A DNA stretch of 32,426 bases from NCBI GenBank assembly GCA_903835065.1, contig CAILLO010000024.1, positions 1-32,426 of the forward strand, given 5' to 3'. Positions 23,385-31,618 of the stretch are shown in pieces. The DNA is from an uncultured Eubacteriales bacterium. GTDB taxonomy: Bacteria; Bacillota; Clostridia; Saccharofermentanales; UBA5734. Position numbers and translations under genes: made by a program. Position 1 is the first letter of the stretch, and each line of letters begins with the position of its first letter. Below the pieces are notes generated by a model. The model searched no databases. It worked only from the letters and a program-made list of their open reading frames with translations, and was not told the DNA's origin.

Positions 23385-24694
23385 AGAACCCCCTGGCCCG
23401 CGCGCTCGCCGTCGCCCGCGACTATGCTTCGCTGCCCCGCGGGGTGCTGGTCCTGTGCGTCGGCGTGTTCGTCAACAACCTCGGCAACTTCGTCGCGCCC
23501 TTCCTGACGCTGATCCTGACGCAGCGCGCCGGACTCACGTCCGCGAAGACCGGCCTCTTCGTGACTCTCTCCGCGCTGGTCGCGCTCTGCGGGCTGCTGC
23601 TCGGCGGGCGGCTCGTGGACAAGATCGGGCGCCGCGTCGTCCTCGCCGTCTTCACCGGCTTGTCCGTCGCGATCTACATCGCCTGCGCCTTCGCCGTCGA
23701 CCGCACGCTGCTCCTCGTCGGCCTGCTGCTCGTCTTCTCGCTGTGCAACGCGGTCGCCCAGCCGGTTCAGAACACGATCATGATGGACGTCACGAGCCCC
23801 GACCAGCGCAAGAAGGCCTTTTCGCTGCAATACGTCTCGCTCAACGCCGGCTTTGCGGTCGGCCCGCTCATGGCGTCGCTGCTCTACGCGCACCACCTGC
23901 GCCTGCTGTTCGTCCTCGACGCGGCGACGACGCTGGCCGCGATGGTCCTCACGCTCGTGTTCATCCCCGAGAGCCACCCCTTCCACGGCGTGCACGCGTC
24001 CGCCGCAGCGGGTGCTTCCGAGCCCGACGGGCCCGTCTCGCCGTCCGGTCGCGAGGCCGTCGTCTCCGGCGGCACCTGGTCCGTCCTGCGCAAGCGGCCT
24101 CAACTGCTGTTCTTCATCGCGACCAACGTCCTGTTCTTCCTTGTCTTCTCGCAGATCAACTTCGGCCTCTCGCTACAGGCGCAGGCCGTCTTCGGCGAGG
24201 GCGGGGCCGGCGTCTTCGGCCTGATGATGACCGTCAACGCACTGTGCGTGGTGATCCTGTCGATCCCCGCGACGCACCTGTTCCGCCGGCGAGACCCTTT
24301 GGTCACGATCACCGCAGGAAGCGTCTTCTACGCCGTCGGCTTCGGACTGATGGGCTTCGTCCGCACCGAGCCGCTCTATCTGGCCGCCGCGCTGGTCTGG
24401 ACCCTCGGGGAGATCCTGGTCTCGCCGAGCACGAACGTCTACCTCGCCGGACACACGCCGGCGTCGCACCGCGGGCGCTTCAACGCGATCTTCCCGATCA
24501 TTCGGCGCATCGGCTTCGCGGCCGGACCGGCGCTGGCCGGAGCCTATGCTTCCCTGCGCGGGAGCATCACGGCCATCTGGGTGCCGACGGGCCTGCTCGC
24601 CGCCGCGGCGGGCGGACTGACCCTCTTCCTGCTCGCCTGGCAGCGCCGGGCGGAGGCGCGGGACGCGTGCCAACCGAACGGAACGGTGGTATGA
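23381..24694 (+). CDS. MFS transporter
   Basis: A 437-residue major facilitator transporter with 12 predicted helices. Motif A is GGRLVDKIGRR between helices 2 and 3. A hydrophilic central loop (about 205-230, with GASEPDGPVSPSG) separates the halves. The GTG start overlaps the DUF554 stop by 4 nt. It belongs to the drug/sugar efflux type of MFS by general layout and is not closely related to the paralogous pair at 18606 and 20045. The substrate cannot be predicted. Confidence 0.9.
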   Translation: MKNPLARALAVARDYASLPRGVLVLCVGVFVNNLGNFVAPFLTLILTQRAGLTSAKTGLFVTLSALVALCGLLLGGRLVDKIGRRVVLAVFTGLSVAIYIACAFAVDRTLLLVGLLLVFSLCNAVAQPVQNTIMMDVTSPDQRKKAFSLQYVSLNAGFAVGPLMASLLYAHHLRLLFVLDAATTLAAMVLTLVFIPESHPFHGVHASAAAGASEPDGPVSPSGREAVVSGGTWSVLRKRPQLLFFIATNVLFFLVFSQINFGLSLQAQAVFGEGGAGVFGLMMTVNALCVVILSIPATHLFRRRDPLVTITAGSVFYAVGFGLMGFVRTEPLYLAAALVWTLGEILVSPSTNVYLAGHTPASHRGRFNAIFPIIRRIGFAAGPALAGAYASLRGSITAIWVPTGLLAAAAGGLTLFLLAWQRRAEARDACQPNGTVV

Positions 24695-25878
24695 TACGAG
24701 CCATGTCCAGAAGGCGTCTTCTCTTGAAAACGTTTGCAGTCTCCATGGCGGTCTTGTCCGTGCTCGCCGTCCTCGCATACGGCCTCTGGTCCTACGTATT
24801 CTCCGGCCTGGTCACCGAGCCGCTCGGCGCGTCCGGAGCCTCCTCGCTCGGCCCAACCCGCGAGGCGCCCCACAACGACCGGATCCTCAATATCCTCCTG
24901 ATCGGGACCGACAGCCGCGACCCGGCGACGTCGCGGGGCGATTCGGATATTCTCATGGTGCTCACGGTCGACCGGCTGCATGGTTCGGTCAAGCTGCTGT
25001 CGATCCTGCGCGATCTCTACGTCCCGATTCCGGGCTACGGCGGCGACAAGATCAAGAAGGCCTACAGCGTCGGAGGCGCGGAACTCGCGGTCCGCACCGT
25101 GAACGAGAACTTCGGGCTCGACATCCAGGACTACGCGGTCGTCGATTTCCAGAGCGCCGAGAACCTGATCGACGCCATGGGCGGTGTCGAGATCGACGTG
25201 AAGGATGCGGAGATCCCTTATGTCAACAAGGGAATCCGCGAGGAGAACGAGACGATCTTCCCGGACTCCGCGGCCGTGCCCCTGCTCACGAAGGGCGGCC
25301 TGCAGCGGCTCGTCGGGCGCCAGGCCGTCAGCTACGCCCGCGTGCGCAAGCTCGACAGCGACTTCGAGCGCACGCAGCGGCAGCGCGACGTGCTGAAGGC
25401 CATGATGGCCCAGTTCTCGGCCTCCGACCTGGTGACCAAGACGAACATCCTCCGCAAGGGCCTCTCCTGCGTGACGACCAACCTCACGGCGAGCGAGATC
25501 ACCTGGCTCTCGATGGAGGTCCTGCCGCTACTGCCGAACGGCGTCAAGGAGATGCACCTCCCGACCGACGGCGACTACATGATCCACGGAGAGGGCGGCT
25601 GGTTCATGGTCCCTTCCCGCAACAGCATGATCCCGAAGATCCAGGAGTTCATCTGGGAGCAGACGTTCCCGTTCGTGACCTATGCGCCGATCCGGGTGTC
25701 CCCGACGCCGACGCTCTCGCCCGAGCCGACTCCGTCCGCCGCCCCGACGTCGACGCCGCAACCGACGCCGGAGCCCAGCCCGGAGATTTCGCCGGAGATT
25801 TCGCCGGAGATTTCGCCGGAGAACACCCCCGGCCTCTCGCCGACGCCGGAGCCGATCGTGGAATCGACCGCCGCGTGA
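24691..25878 (+). CDS. LytR-CpsA-Psr (LCP) family protein
   Basis: A 395-residue membrane-anchored LCP protein, a family that transfers polymers such as teichoic acids or capsule to peptidoglycan. One transmembrane segment (about 14-36) is followed by the LCP domain (about 62-270): NILLIGTDSRDP, SDILMVLTVD, LLSILRDLYVPIPG, KAYSVGG and a later YARVRKLDSDFERTQRQRDVL with the conserved Arg residues. The last 60 residues are Pro/Thr/Ser-rich and contain SPEI repeats. The ATG at 24691 overlaps the MFS stop; an ATG at 24703, just after a TATGAT box, is an alternative. It directly precedes the Wzz/Wze/Wzb set, suggesting a joint role in polymer attachment. Confidence 0.93.
   Translation: MIRAMSRRRLLLKTFAVSMAVLSVLAVLAYGLWSYVFSGLVTEPLGASGASSLGPTREAPHNDRILNILLIGTDSRDPATSRGDSDILMVLTVDRLHGSVKLLSILRDLYVPIPGYGGDKIKKAYSVGGAELAVRTVNENFGLDIQDYAVVDFQSAENLIDAMGGVEIDVKDAEIPYVNKGIREENETIFPDSAAVPLLTKGGLQRLVGRQAVSYARVRKLDSDFERTQRQRDVLKAMMAQFSASDLVTKTNILRKGLSCVTTNLTASEITWLSMEVLPLLPNGVKEMHLPTDGDYMIHGEGGWFMVPSRNSMIPKIQEFIWEQTFPFVTYAPIRVSPTPTLSPEPTPSAAPTSTPQPTPEPSPEISPEISPEISPENTPGLSPTPEPIVESTAA
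25777..25824 (+). repeat. 12-nt tandem repeat in the LCP tail
   Basis: Four copies of a 12-nt unit encode SPEI, the last ending SPEN. The three copies after the first share TCGCCGGAG exactly, which suggests recent slippage. Confidence 0.9.
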
Positions 25879-25880
25879 CC

Positions 25881-25909
25881 TTGTAACATGGGCCCGATTC
25901 CTTCATAAT
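25881..25909 (+). promoter_or_regulatory. Promoter of the Wzz-Wze-Wzb operon
   Basis: TTGTAA (25881-25886), a 17-nt spacer and CATAAT (25904-25909), with AAGGAGGAAACCG before the ATG at 25946. Confidence 0.75.
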
Positions 25910-25945
25910 CCTCTGGTGTCCCCATTCCAGACAAGGAGGAAACCG

Positions 25946-26635
25946 ATGGAAGGCAATGTCAACCTACTGACCTACCTTCTGCTCCTCAAGCGGAGAGCGC
26001 TCGTCGTCGTCCTGGCCGTCGTGGTCGCCCTCGGGGCCGCCGGCGCATACACCTTCTTCCTCGCTCGGCCACAGTACACGGCCAACACCGTGCTGTTCGT
26101 CTGGCAGAACCAGAGCACCGACTCGACCGGATCGACGATGACCTACAACGACCTGCTGATCAACCAGAACCTGGTCAGCGACTACCGCGAGCTTTGCAAG
26201 AGCCGCGCCGTGACCTCCCTGGTCGCCGAGGCGAACGGGCTCGGCCCGACCGACACCGCCGCGCTGACCTCCAAGATCGACGTGACGACCAAGAGCAACA
26301 CCCGCCTTCTGCTGATCACCGTGACCGACACCGACCCCGTGTTCGCCGCCAACGTCGCGAACTCCGTCGCGACCGCCTTCCAGAAGGTCGTCGTGGAGAA
26401 GATGGGCGCCGAGAACGTGCAGGTGATCGACACCGCGCTGGTCCCGTCGTCGCCCTCGTCGCCCAACAAGCCGATGAACATGCTGATCGCCCTGATCGTC
26501 GGCCTCGCCGCCGGCGTCGGCCTCGCCTTCCTGATCGATTTCCTGGACGGCACGGTCAAGACGATCGAGGAGATCGAGACGATCACGGGGAAGACGCTGC
26601 TCGGCGTCGTGCCCGAATTCGAGACGGAAGGATAG
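25946..26635 (+). CDS. Wzz/CpsC-like polysaccharide chain-length determinant
   Basis: A 229-residue membrane protein with two transmembrane segments (about 18-38 and 178-200) flanking an extracytoplasmic domain. The N-terminal YLLLLKRRALVVVLA and the C-terminal Pro-rich SPSSPNKPMNMLIALIVGLAAG are typical of Wzz/CpsC polysaccharide co-polymerases. It regulates the length of exported polysaccharide and activates its partner BY-kinase. It lacks a kinase domain; the kinase is the next gene, the normal split arrangement in Gram-positive bacteria. No polymerase or glycosyltransferase gene follows. Confidence 0.93.
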   Translation: MEGNVNLLTYLLLLKRRALVVVLAVVVALGAAGAYTFFLARPQYTANTVLFVWQNQSTDSTGSTMTYNDLLINQNLVSDYRELCKSRAVTSLVAEANGLGPTDTAALTSKIDVTTKSNTRLLLITVTDTDPVFAANVANSVATAFQKVVVEKMGAENVQVIDTALVPSSPSSPNKPMNMLIALIVGLAAGVGLAFLIDFLDGTVKTIEEIETITGKTLLGVVPEFETEG

Positions 26636-26642
26636 GCGCGCG

Positions 26643-27458
26643 ATGATCGACAACAGGACGCTCCAGACCCTCTCCAACCCGCATTCGCCCGTGGCCGAGG
26701 CCTTCCGCGTCGCCCGCACCAACATCGAGTTCTCCGGCGTGGACCAGTCGATCAAGACCCTCCTCATCACCAGTTCCATGAAAGGGGAAGGGAAGTCGAC
26801 GGTCTCCTCGAACCTCGCCGTCGCCTTCGCGCAGCTGGGCCGCAAGGTCCTTCTCGTCGACGCCGACTTCCGCCGGCCCACGCTGCACCGCATCTTCGGG
26901 CTCGACAACCGCCACGGCATCACGACGTCCCTCCTGAAGAAGGGCGACCCCCTCGAGTTCGCCCACGCGACGGCCGTCCCCGGCCTCAGCGTGCTGCCCT
27001 CCGGTCCGATTCCGCCGAACCCCGCGGAACTCCTGATGACGGCCGCGATGACGGCGTTCCTCCAGAGGGTGGTCCCGCTGTTCGACCACGTGATCTTCGA
27101 TGCGCCCCCGGCCACGATCGTCACCGATGCGGCGATCCTGTCCACGAAGGTGGACGGCGTCGTCCTCGTCGTGCGCTCCGGCAAGGTCGACCGCCGTCTG
27201 CTCAAGCGCTGCCGCGAGCAGCTCGACCAGGTCAAGGCCAACGTCCTCGGCGTCGTCGTGAACGGCATCACCCGCGAGAACGAGGCGTACTACTACCAGT
27301 ACTACTACAACAGCTACTACGGCCAGTCGCAGACGCCGCAGCGCCACAAGCGCCGCGTCCGCGGGAAGCGCGGCGGCTCCGTCGCCGACGCCGTCCCGAC
27401 CGTACGCGAGCCCCAGGGGCTGCGTGTCGGCCAGGAGAACGACCACTCGGACGCCTGA
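26643..27458 (+). CDS. CpsD/Wze-like BY-kinase (tyrosine autokinase)
   Basis: A 271-residue bacterial tyrosine kinase. EAFRVARTNIEF precedes Walker A (SSMKGEGKST, 44-53); LLVDADFRRP is Walker A' and VIFDAPP Walker B. The C-terminal Tyr cluster (about residues 216-226, eight Tyr) is the autophosphorylation site that controls polymer production. It is followed by a basic tail (RHKRRVRGKRGG) of about 40 residues that goes beyond the usual end of CpsD proteins. It starts 7 nt after the Wzz-like gene. Activation by Wzz and dephosphorylation by the next gene product are expected from the family. Confidence 0.95.
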   Translation: MIDNRTLQTLSNPHSPVAEAFRVARTNIEFSGVDQSIKTLLITSSMKGEGKSTVSSNLAVAFAQLGRKVLLVDADFRRPTLHRIFGLDNRHGITTSLLKKGDPLEFAHATAVPGLSVLPSGPIPPNPAELLMTAAMTAFLQRVVPLFDHVIFDAPPATIVTDAAILSTKVDGVVLVVRSGKVDRRLLKRCREQLDQVKANVLGVVVNGITRENEAYYYQYYYNSYYGQSQTPQRHKRRVRGKRGGSVADAVPTVREPQGLRVGQENDHSDA

Positions 27459-27480
27459 CCTTCCCGTGGAGGGACCTCCC

Positions 27481-28263
27481 ATGGTCGACATCCACTCGCA
27501 CCTCCTGCCCGGCCTCGACGACGGCGCCGCCGACCTCGAGGCGTCGCTCGCGCTGCTCGGGCTCTACCAGGAGCAGGGCGTCACCGACGTCGTCTGCACG
27601 CCGCACCTGCCACCGCCGGGGGACCCCGACGCGACCTCCTACGCCTGCCGCATCTACCTGGACCGCCGCGACGACGCGCTGGACCTCCTGCGCCGCCACG
27701 CCGCCTCGCGCTTCCCCGGTATCCGCCTGCACGCCGGCGCCGAACTGCTGTTGTCCTCCGGCTTCCCGCGGTTCCTGGAGCAATTCGCCGCGGTGAGCTG
27801 CCTCGCCGGTTCCCGCCACCTGCTCGTCGAAACGCCCGTGAACCTGTCGGGCAGCCTCGGCGCCATCGACCGCATGCTCTTCCACATCCAGCTCGCGGGC
27901 CTGACGCCCGTGCTCGCGCACCCGGAACGCATGGACCTTTCTTCCGCCGAGACCGCGACGCTGTGCGACTGGGTGTCGCAGGACCGCCTGCGCCTCCAGG
28001 TCAACGCCGGCGCCTTCCTGCCGCCCGAGACGCTTCCGCCCGACAAGCGCGGGGGCCAGCGTCGACGCCACGCCACCGCCCTGCGCCTGCTCGCCGAGGA
28101 CTGCGTTTTCGCCGTCGCATCCGACACGCATAGCCCGGATCTTCGCCCCCCCGTCCTGAAGAAGGCCTTCGGCCTCGTCGCAGCCCGATGCGGGGCGGCC
28201 GTCGCGGAGCGCCTGTTCGTCTTCAATCCCCGCAGCATCCTGGAGGAGGGGAATCCGCCATGA
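27481..28263 (+). CDS. CpsB/Wzb-like PHP tyrosine phosphatase
   Basis: A 260-residue metal-dependent phosphotyrosine phosphatase of the PHP family, which dephosphorylates the BY-kinase. DIHSHLLPGLDDG at the N-terminus, TPHL, LAHPERM and SDTHS carry the metal-binding residues. The ATG at 27481 has GGAGGG at 27467-27472. A PHP-type enzyme rather than a low molecular weight phosphatase is usual for Firmicutes capsule clusters. The stop overlaps the next start by 4 nt. Confidence 0.94.
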   Translation: MVDIHSHLLPGLDDGAADLEASLALLGLYQEQGVTDVVCTPHLPPPGDPDATSYACRIYLDRRDDALDLLRRHAASRFPGIRLHAGAELLLSSGFPRFLEQFAAVSCLAGSRHLLVETPVNLSGSLGAIDRMLFHIQLAGLTPVLAHPERMDLSSAETATLCDWVSQDRLRLQVNAGAFLPPETLPPDKRGGQRRRHATALRLLAEDCVFAVASDTHSPDLRPPVLKKAFGLVAARCGAAVAERLFVFNPRSILEEGNPP

Positions 28264-28916
28264 GCATCCCCGACATCGTCCTGCTCGCCTTCCTGGGCCT
28301 CTCCACGCTGGTCGGCGCCTTCCGCGGCCTCGTGCGGATGCTCTACCGCCTCGCCTCGATGGTGGTCTCCTTCCTGATCTTCCTGTTCCTCGCCCCGCCG
28401 ATCGCCGCCGCGCTCCAGCACCTCCCGCTGTTCGACGCTCCCCGCGCCGCGGTCCGCGACTTCCTGCTCCAGCACGTCGGCGCGTCGGGCGCCCAGACCG
28501 TGCAGCACGCGGTCGCCTCGCTCGGTCTGCCGGACCGCCTCCAGTCCCTGGTGCTCGTCGGCGTCCCCGACCCGAACGCGTCGCTGTCCTCCATGGCCGA
28601 TCCCCTCGCGGCCACGCTCTTCCTGTACGCCCTGACGGCCGTCGTGGGCCTCGTCCTGTTCGTCGCCGCCATGATCCTGCTCTGGATCGCGACCGAGGCC
28701 ATCGAGGCAGGCCTCCACCGCATCAAGGCGCTGGAGGGCGCGAACCATTTCGCCGGCGCCGTGCTCGGTCTCATCGAGGGGCTGGTCACCGTGTTCGTCG
28801 TGCTGGGACTGGTCGCGATGGCGGCCGGCTGGTTCCCGGACGCCGCGAAGCTCGTCGCGGGCTCGCCGGTCGTCGGCTTCCTGTACCGCACGAACCCCCT
28901 GCTGCTGCTGCTGTAG
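28260..28916 (+). CDS. CvpA family membrane protein
   Basis: A 218-residue membrane protein with four or five hydrophobic segments (about 5-22, 30-50, 117-145, 160-185) and the GAFRGLVRMLYRLAS pattern of CvpA-like proteins. The family is named for colicin V production and its function is uncertain. It shares a 4-nt overlap with the phosphatase gene, and the downstream gap holds a new promoter. The tail ends with a run of Leu (NPLLLLL). Confidence 0.85.
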   Translation: MSIPDIVLLAFLGLSTLVGAFRGLVRMLYRLASMVVSFLIFLFLAPPIAAALQHLPLFDAPRAAVRDFLLQHVGASGAQTVQHAVASLGLPDRLQSLVLVGVPDPNASLSSMADPLAATLFLYALTAVVGLVLFVAAMILLWIATEAIEAGLHRIKALEGANHFAGAVLGLIEGLVTVFVVLGLVAMAAGWFPDAAKLVAGSPVVGFLYRTNPLLLLL

Positions 28917-28978
28917 GATGCCCGCAGAGCGGTCATCGTACGTCTCCCGACTCTCCGTACGAGCCTGGCGCCGCTGGT

Positions 28979-29008
28979 TTGACAACACCGCGGTTCGTAT
29001 AGTAGAAT
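28979..29008 (+). promoter_or_regulatory. Promoter of the rpmG-secE-nusG operon
   Basis: Perfect TTGACA (28979-28984), an 18-nt spacer and TAGAAT (29003-29008). The 5' leader of about 70 nt contains a T6 tract and a short GTGC/GCAC hairpin before the rpmG SD. Confidence 0.85.
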
Positions 29009-29081
29009 CTCCATGCTTTATCACCGAAGCGCTTATTTTTTGTGCGGGTGAATGCCGGCACGTACAGCGGAGGGAATGGAA

Positions 29082-29246
29082 ATGGCCAAGGCAGGTGCGA
29101 GGGACAAGATCACGCTGGCGTGCGAGGTCTGCAAGCAGCGCAATTACAATTCCATGAAGAACAAGAAGAACGACCCGGAACGTCTCGAGATGAAGAAGTA
29201 CTGCCGGTTCTGCCGCAAGCACACCAACCACAAGGAAACCAAGTGA
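29082..29246 (+). CDS. rpmG: Ribosomal protein bL33, zinc-binding form
   Basis: A 54-residue ribosomal protein of the large subunit. Both CxxC knuckles (CEVC and CRFC) are present, so this is the zinc-binding (C+) form. [14 protein letters not shown] is characteristic. The ATG at 29082 has GGAGGG 7 nt upstream; a longer frame from 29052 lacks support. It is first in the secE-nusG operon, its usual place in Firmicutes. Confidence 0.96.
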   Translation: MAKAGARDKITLACEVCKQRNYNSMKNKKNDPERLEMKKYCRFCRKHTNHKETK

Positions 29247-29282
29247 CCCTGAGCGGCGGCGTACGCATGAAGGTGGATTGAC

Positions 29283-29624
29283 ATGGCGGACAACACGCAG
29301 CAGAAGGGTTTCATCGGTGCGGTGAAGAAGCTCGGACTGAAGATCGGCAAGACCTTCCTCGATATCCGTTCCGAGCTCAAGAAGGTGATCTGGCCCGATC
29401 GTCGCAAGCTCGTCTCGAGCACGATGACCGTCGTCGCGATCTGCCTCGTCTTCGGCATCGTGATCTGGGTCGTCGACGGGATTCTGTCGTTGGTCCTCGA
29501 GTCCGTCGGCTTCTTCAAGTCCAACACGGCCACCGCTACCCCCACCACGGCTCCTGCCGTCACATCCACCCTCACGCCCACAGCCGCACCCAGCGTGACG
29601 GTCACCCTCACGCCTGCGGCCTGA
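29283..29624 (+). CDS. secE: Preprotein translocase subunit SecE with Thr/Pro-rich tail
   Basis: A 113-residue protein, about 40 residues longer than short Firmicutes SecE. The core has FLDIRSELKKVIWPDRRKLV, the amphipathic helix, and one transmembrane segment (about 47-70) that clamps SecY. After it, residues from about 80 to 113 are Thr, Pro, Ala, Ser and Val only (for example TATPTTAPAVTSTLTPTAAP). Given the usual topology, the tail is outside the membrane. The same composition occurs in the LCP protein and the left-edge lipoprotein. The frame is intact and the next gene starts 23 nt later. Confidence 0.95.
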   Translation: MADNTQQKGFIGAVKKLGLKIGKTFLDIRSELKKVIWPDRRKLVSSTMTVVAICLVFGIVIWVVDGILSLVLESVGFFKSNTATATPTTAPAVTSTLTPTAAPSVTVTLTPAA

Positions 29625-29646
29625 CCGGCAGCGGAATAGAGGCGAG

Positions 29647-30180
29647 ATGATGGAACCGATCGAGAACGAAGCCCGCTGGTATGTGATTCATACCTATTCG
29701 GGATACGAGAACAAGGTCAAGGCGACCCTCGAGCGCGTCGTCGAGAACCGCGGGATCCAGGAATTCATCCAGGAGATCGAGGTCCCGATGGAGGAGCAGG
29801 TCGAGATCAAGGACGGCAAGAAGAAGACCGTCCTGCGCAAGATCTTCCCGGGCTACGTGCTCGTCAAGATGATCCTGACCGACGAGATGTGGTACATCGT
29901 CCGCAACACCCGCGGCGTGACCGGATTCGTCGGCCCGAGCTCCAAGCCGGTCCCGCTGACCGACGAGGAACTGGCCCTGATGGGCGTCGAGACCGGCTGG
30001 GAACCCGTCGTGGACTACACGACCGGGGACAGCGTCAAGGTGATCGCCGGACCCCTCGAGAGCTTCATCGGCACCGTCGAGGAGATCAACCTCGAGAAGA
30101 AGAAGGTGCGCGTGCTGGTCTCGATGTTCGGACGCGAGACGCCCGTCGAACTGGAACTGACCCAGATCATGCGGATCTGA
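29647..30180 (+). CDS. nusG: Transcription termination/antitermination factor NusG
   Basis: A 177-residue transcription elongation factor. The NGN domain has WYVIHTYSGYENKVKATLE and FPGYVLVKM, then RNTRGVTGFVG. The C-terminal KOW domain is GDSVKVIAGPLESFIGTVEE. Position between secE and rplK is conserved in bacteria. ATG codons at 29647 and 29650 are equally possible; AGAGG (29638-29642) favours the second by spacing. Confidence 0.97.
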   Translation: MMEPIENEARWYVIHTYSGYENKVKATLERVVENRGIQEFIQEIEVPMEEQVEIKDGKKKTVLRKIFPGYVLVKMILTDEMWYIVRNTRGVTGFVGPSSKPVPLTDEELALMGVETGWEPVVDYTTGDSVKVIAGPLESFIGTVEEINLEKKKVRVLVSMFGRETPVELELTQIMRI

Positions 30181-30264
30181 TCCGCGGACCACGGAGCTTG
30201 TCGCGCCCCGCGAGGGGCGAAACGATAAGGCGCGCGAGCGCAATATGCATGGGAGGTGGAAAGC
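30181..30264 (+). promoter_or_regulatory. rplK leader with two short hairpins
   Basis: The gap contains CGCCCC-GCGA-GGGGCG (30204-30219) and a GCGC/GCGC hairpin near 30231-30242, then GGGAGGTGG before rplK. It may be the site where L1 represses the L11-L1 transcript, as in other bacteria, but I see no diagnostic L1 motif. Confidence 0.35.
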
Positions 30265-30690
30265 ATGGCAAAGAAAGTCGTAGCGTATGTGAAGCTTCAG
30301 ATACCTGCGGGCAAGGCCACGCCGGCTCCACCGGTAGGACCAGCTCTTGGCCAGCATGGCGTCAACATCGCCATGTTCGTCAAGGAATTCAATGAACGTA
30401 CCGCGAAGGACGTCGGGCTCATCATTCCCGTCGTCATCACTGTCTTCAGCGACAGGTCGTATACGTTCATCACGAAGACTCCTCCGGTGCCGGTGCTGCT
30501 CAAGAAGGCCTGCAAGATCGAAAGCGGATCGGGCAAGCCGAACAAGGAAAAGGTGGCGACCATAACCAAGGCCGAGGTGATGAAGATCGCCGAGCTGAAG
30601 ATGGTCGACACGAATGCCGCGAGTCTGGAGGCCTGTGCAAGCATGGTCGCCGGTACGGCCCGCAGCATGGGCATCGTCGTCGTCGATTGA
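30265..30690 (+). CDS. rplK: Ribosomal protein uL11
   Basis: A 141-residue protein of the GTPase-associated centre of the large subunit. [22 protein letters not shown] is the conserved N-terminal signature, and [13 protein letters not shown] and [10 protein letters not shown] close the C-terminal rRNA-binding domain. The ATG at 30265 follows GGGAGGTGG; the GTG- or ATG-starting longer frame at 30256 lacks spacing. Co-transcribed with rplA. Confidence 0.97.
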   Translation: MAKKVVAYVKLQIPAGKATPAPPVGPALGQHGVNIAMFVKEFNERTAKDVGLIIPVVITVFSDRSYTFITKTPPVPVLLKKACKIESGSGKPNKEKVATITKAEVMKIAELKMVDTNAASLEACASMVAGTARSMGIVVVD

Positions 30691-30709
30691 CGCGGGAGGA
30701 GGGAGTTTC

Positions 30710-31402
30710 ATGAAAAGAGGCAAGAAGTATGCCGCCTCGGCCAAGCTCTTCGACCGCGCCGTCCTGAACGACGTCCCGCAGGCCGTTGAACTCGTCCAGA
30801 AGACCTCATACGCCAAGTTCGACGAGACCGTCGAGCTGCATGTTCGTCTGGGCGTCGATTCGCGCCACGCAGACCAGCAGGTCCGCGGCGCCGTCGTCCT
30901 GCCCCACGGCACGGGCCGCACGGTCCGCGTCCTGGTGTTCGCCAAGGGACCCAAGGCCGACGAGGCCAGGGCCGCCGGTGCCGACTACGTCGGAGCCGAG
31001 GACCTGGTCGCGAAGATCACGGGCGAGAACTGGTTCGAATTCGACGTCGTCGTCGCGACCCCGGACATGATGGGCGTCGTCGGACGCCTCGGCAAGGTGC
31101 TCGGCCCGAAGGGCCTGATGCCGAACCCGAAGGCCGGCACGGTCACCATGGACGTTGCGAAGGCGATCAACGAGAGCAAGGCCGGCAAGATCGAGTACCG
31201 ACTCGACAAGACCAACATCATCCACTGCCCGATCGGCAAGGTGTCGTTCGGACAAGACAAGCTGATGGAGAACTTCACCACGCTCATGGATGCGATCGTG
31301 AAGGCGAAGCCTTCCGCGTCCAAGGGCCAGTACCTGAAGAGCGTCGTCCTGACCAGCACCATGGGCCCCGGCATCCGGATCAACCCCGCTCGCCTGATGT
31401 AG
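30710..31402 (+). CDS. rplA: Ribosomal protein uL1
   Basis: A 230-residue protein of the L1 stalk, also the autogenous regulator of the L11-L1 operon in other bacteria. [43 protein letters not shown] and [11 protein letters not shown] are typical. GGGAGGAGGG lies just before the ATG. The gene is complete and ends before the L10 leader. Confidence 0.97.
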   Translation: MKRGKKYAASAKLFDRAVLNDVPQAVELVQKTSYAKFDETVELHVRLGVDSRHADQQVRGAVVLPHGTGRTVRVLVFAKGPKADEARAAGADYVGAEDLVAKITGENWFEFDVVVATPDMMGVVGRLGKVLGPKGLMPNPKAGTVTMDVAKAINESKAGKIEYRLDKTNIIHCPIGKVSFGQDKLMENFTTLMDAIVKAKPSASKGQYLKSVVLTSTMGPGIRINPARLM

Positions 31403-31451
31403 CGGACGTCCCCGGAAGCCAGACCCGCCCCGTCCCACAAGTGAATCGCCG

Positions 31452-31530
31452 CCGACCCGAAGACAGCTGGAGCCGCAAGGCGCAAACGATCGGACGTCCA
31501 GCCGAGGCGAAAGGCGGTCTCCCGTACCGG
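31452..31530 (+). promoter_or_regulatory. Ribosomal protein L10 leader
   Basis: The rplJ leader contains CCGAAGACAGCTGG, AGCCGCAAGGC, CCAGCCGAGGCG and the flanking helices of the conserved L10 leader RNA, to which the L10-L12 complex binds to repress its own operon. CAGCTGG pairs with the CCAGC at 31498-31502. No other gene is in the 216 nt between rplA and rplJ. Confidence 0.92.
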
Positions 31531-31556
31531 GCAACCGGTCCTCGAGACCTTCCGCG

Positions 31557-31597
31557 TACCCCTCGGGCTCTTCGGCACGAGGGGTATTCATATTCTT
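31557..31597 (+). terminator. Attenuator of the rplJ-rplL operon
   Basis: TACCCCTCG (31557-31565) pairs with CGAGGGGTA (31578-31586), with a GC-closed TCTTCG loop, followed by the T-rich TTCATATTCTT. It lies between the L10-binding site and the rplJ SD, the usual place for L10 attenuation. Confidence 0.82.
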
Positions 31598-31618
31598 GAA
31601 GAGAAGGAGGAACAAACA

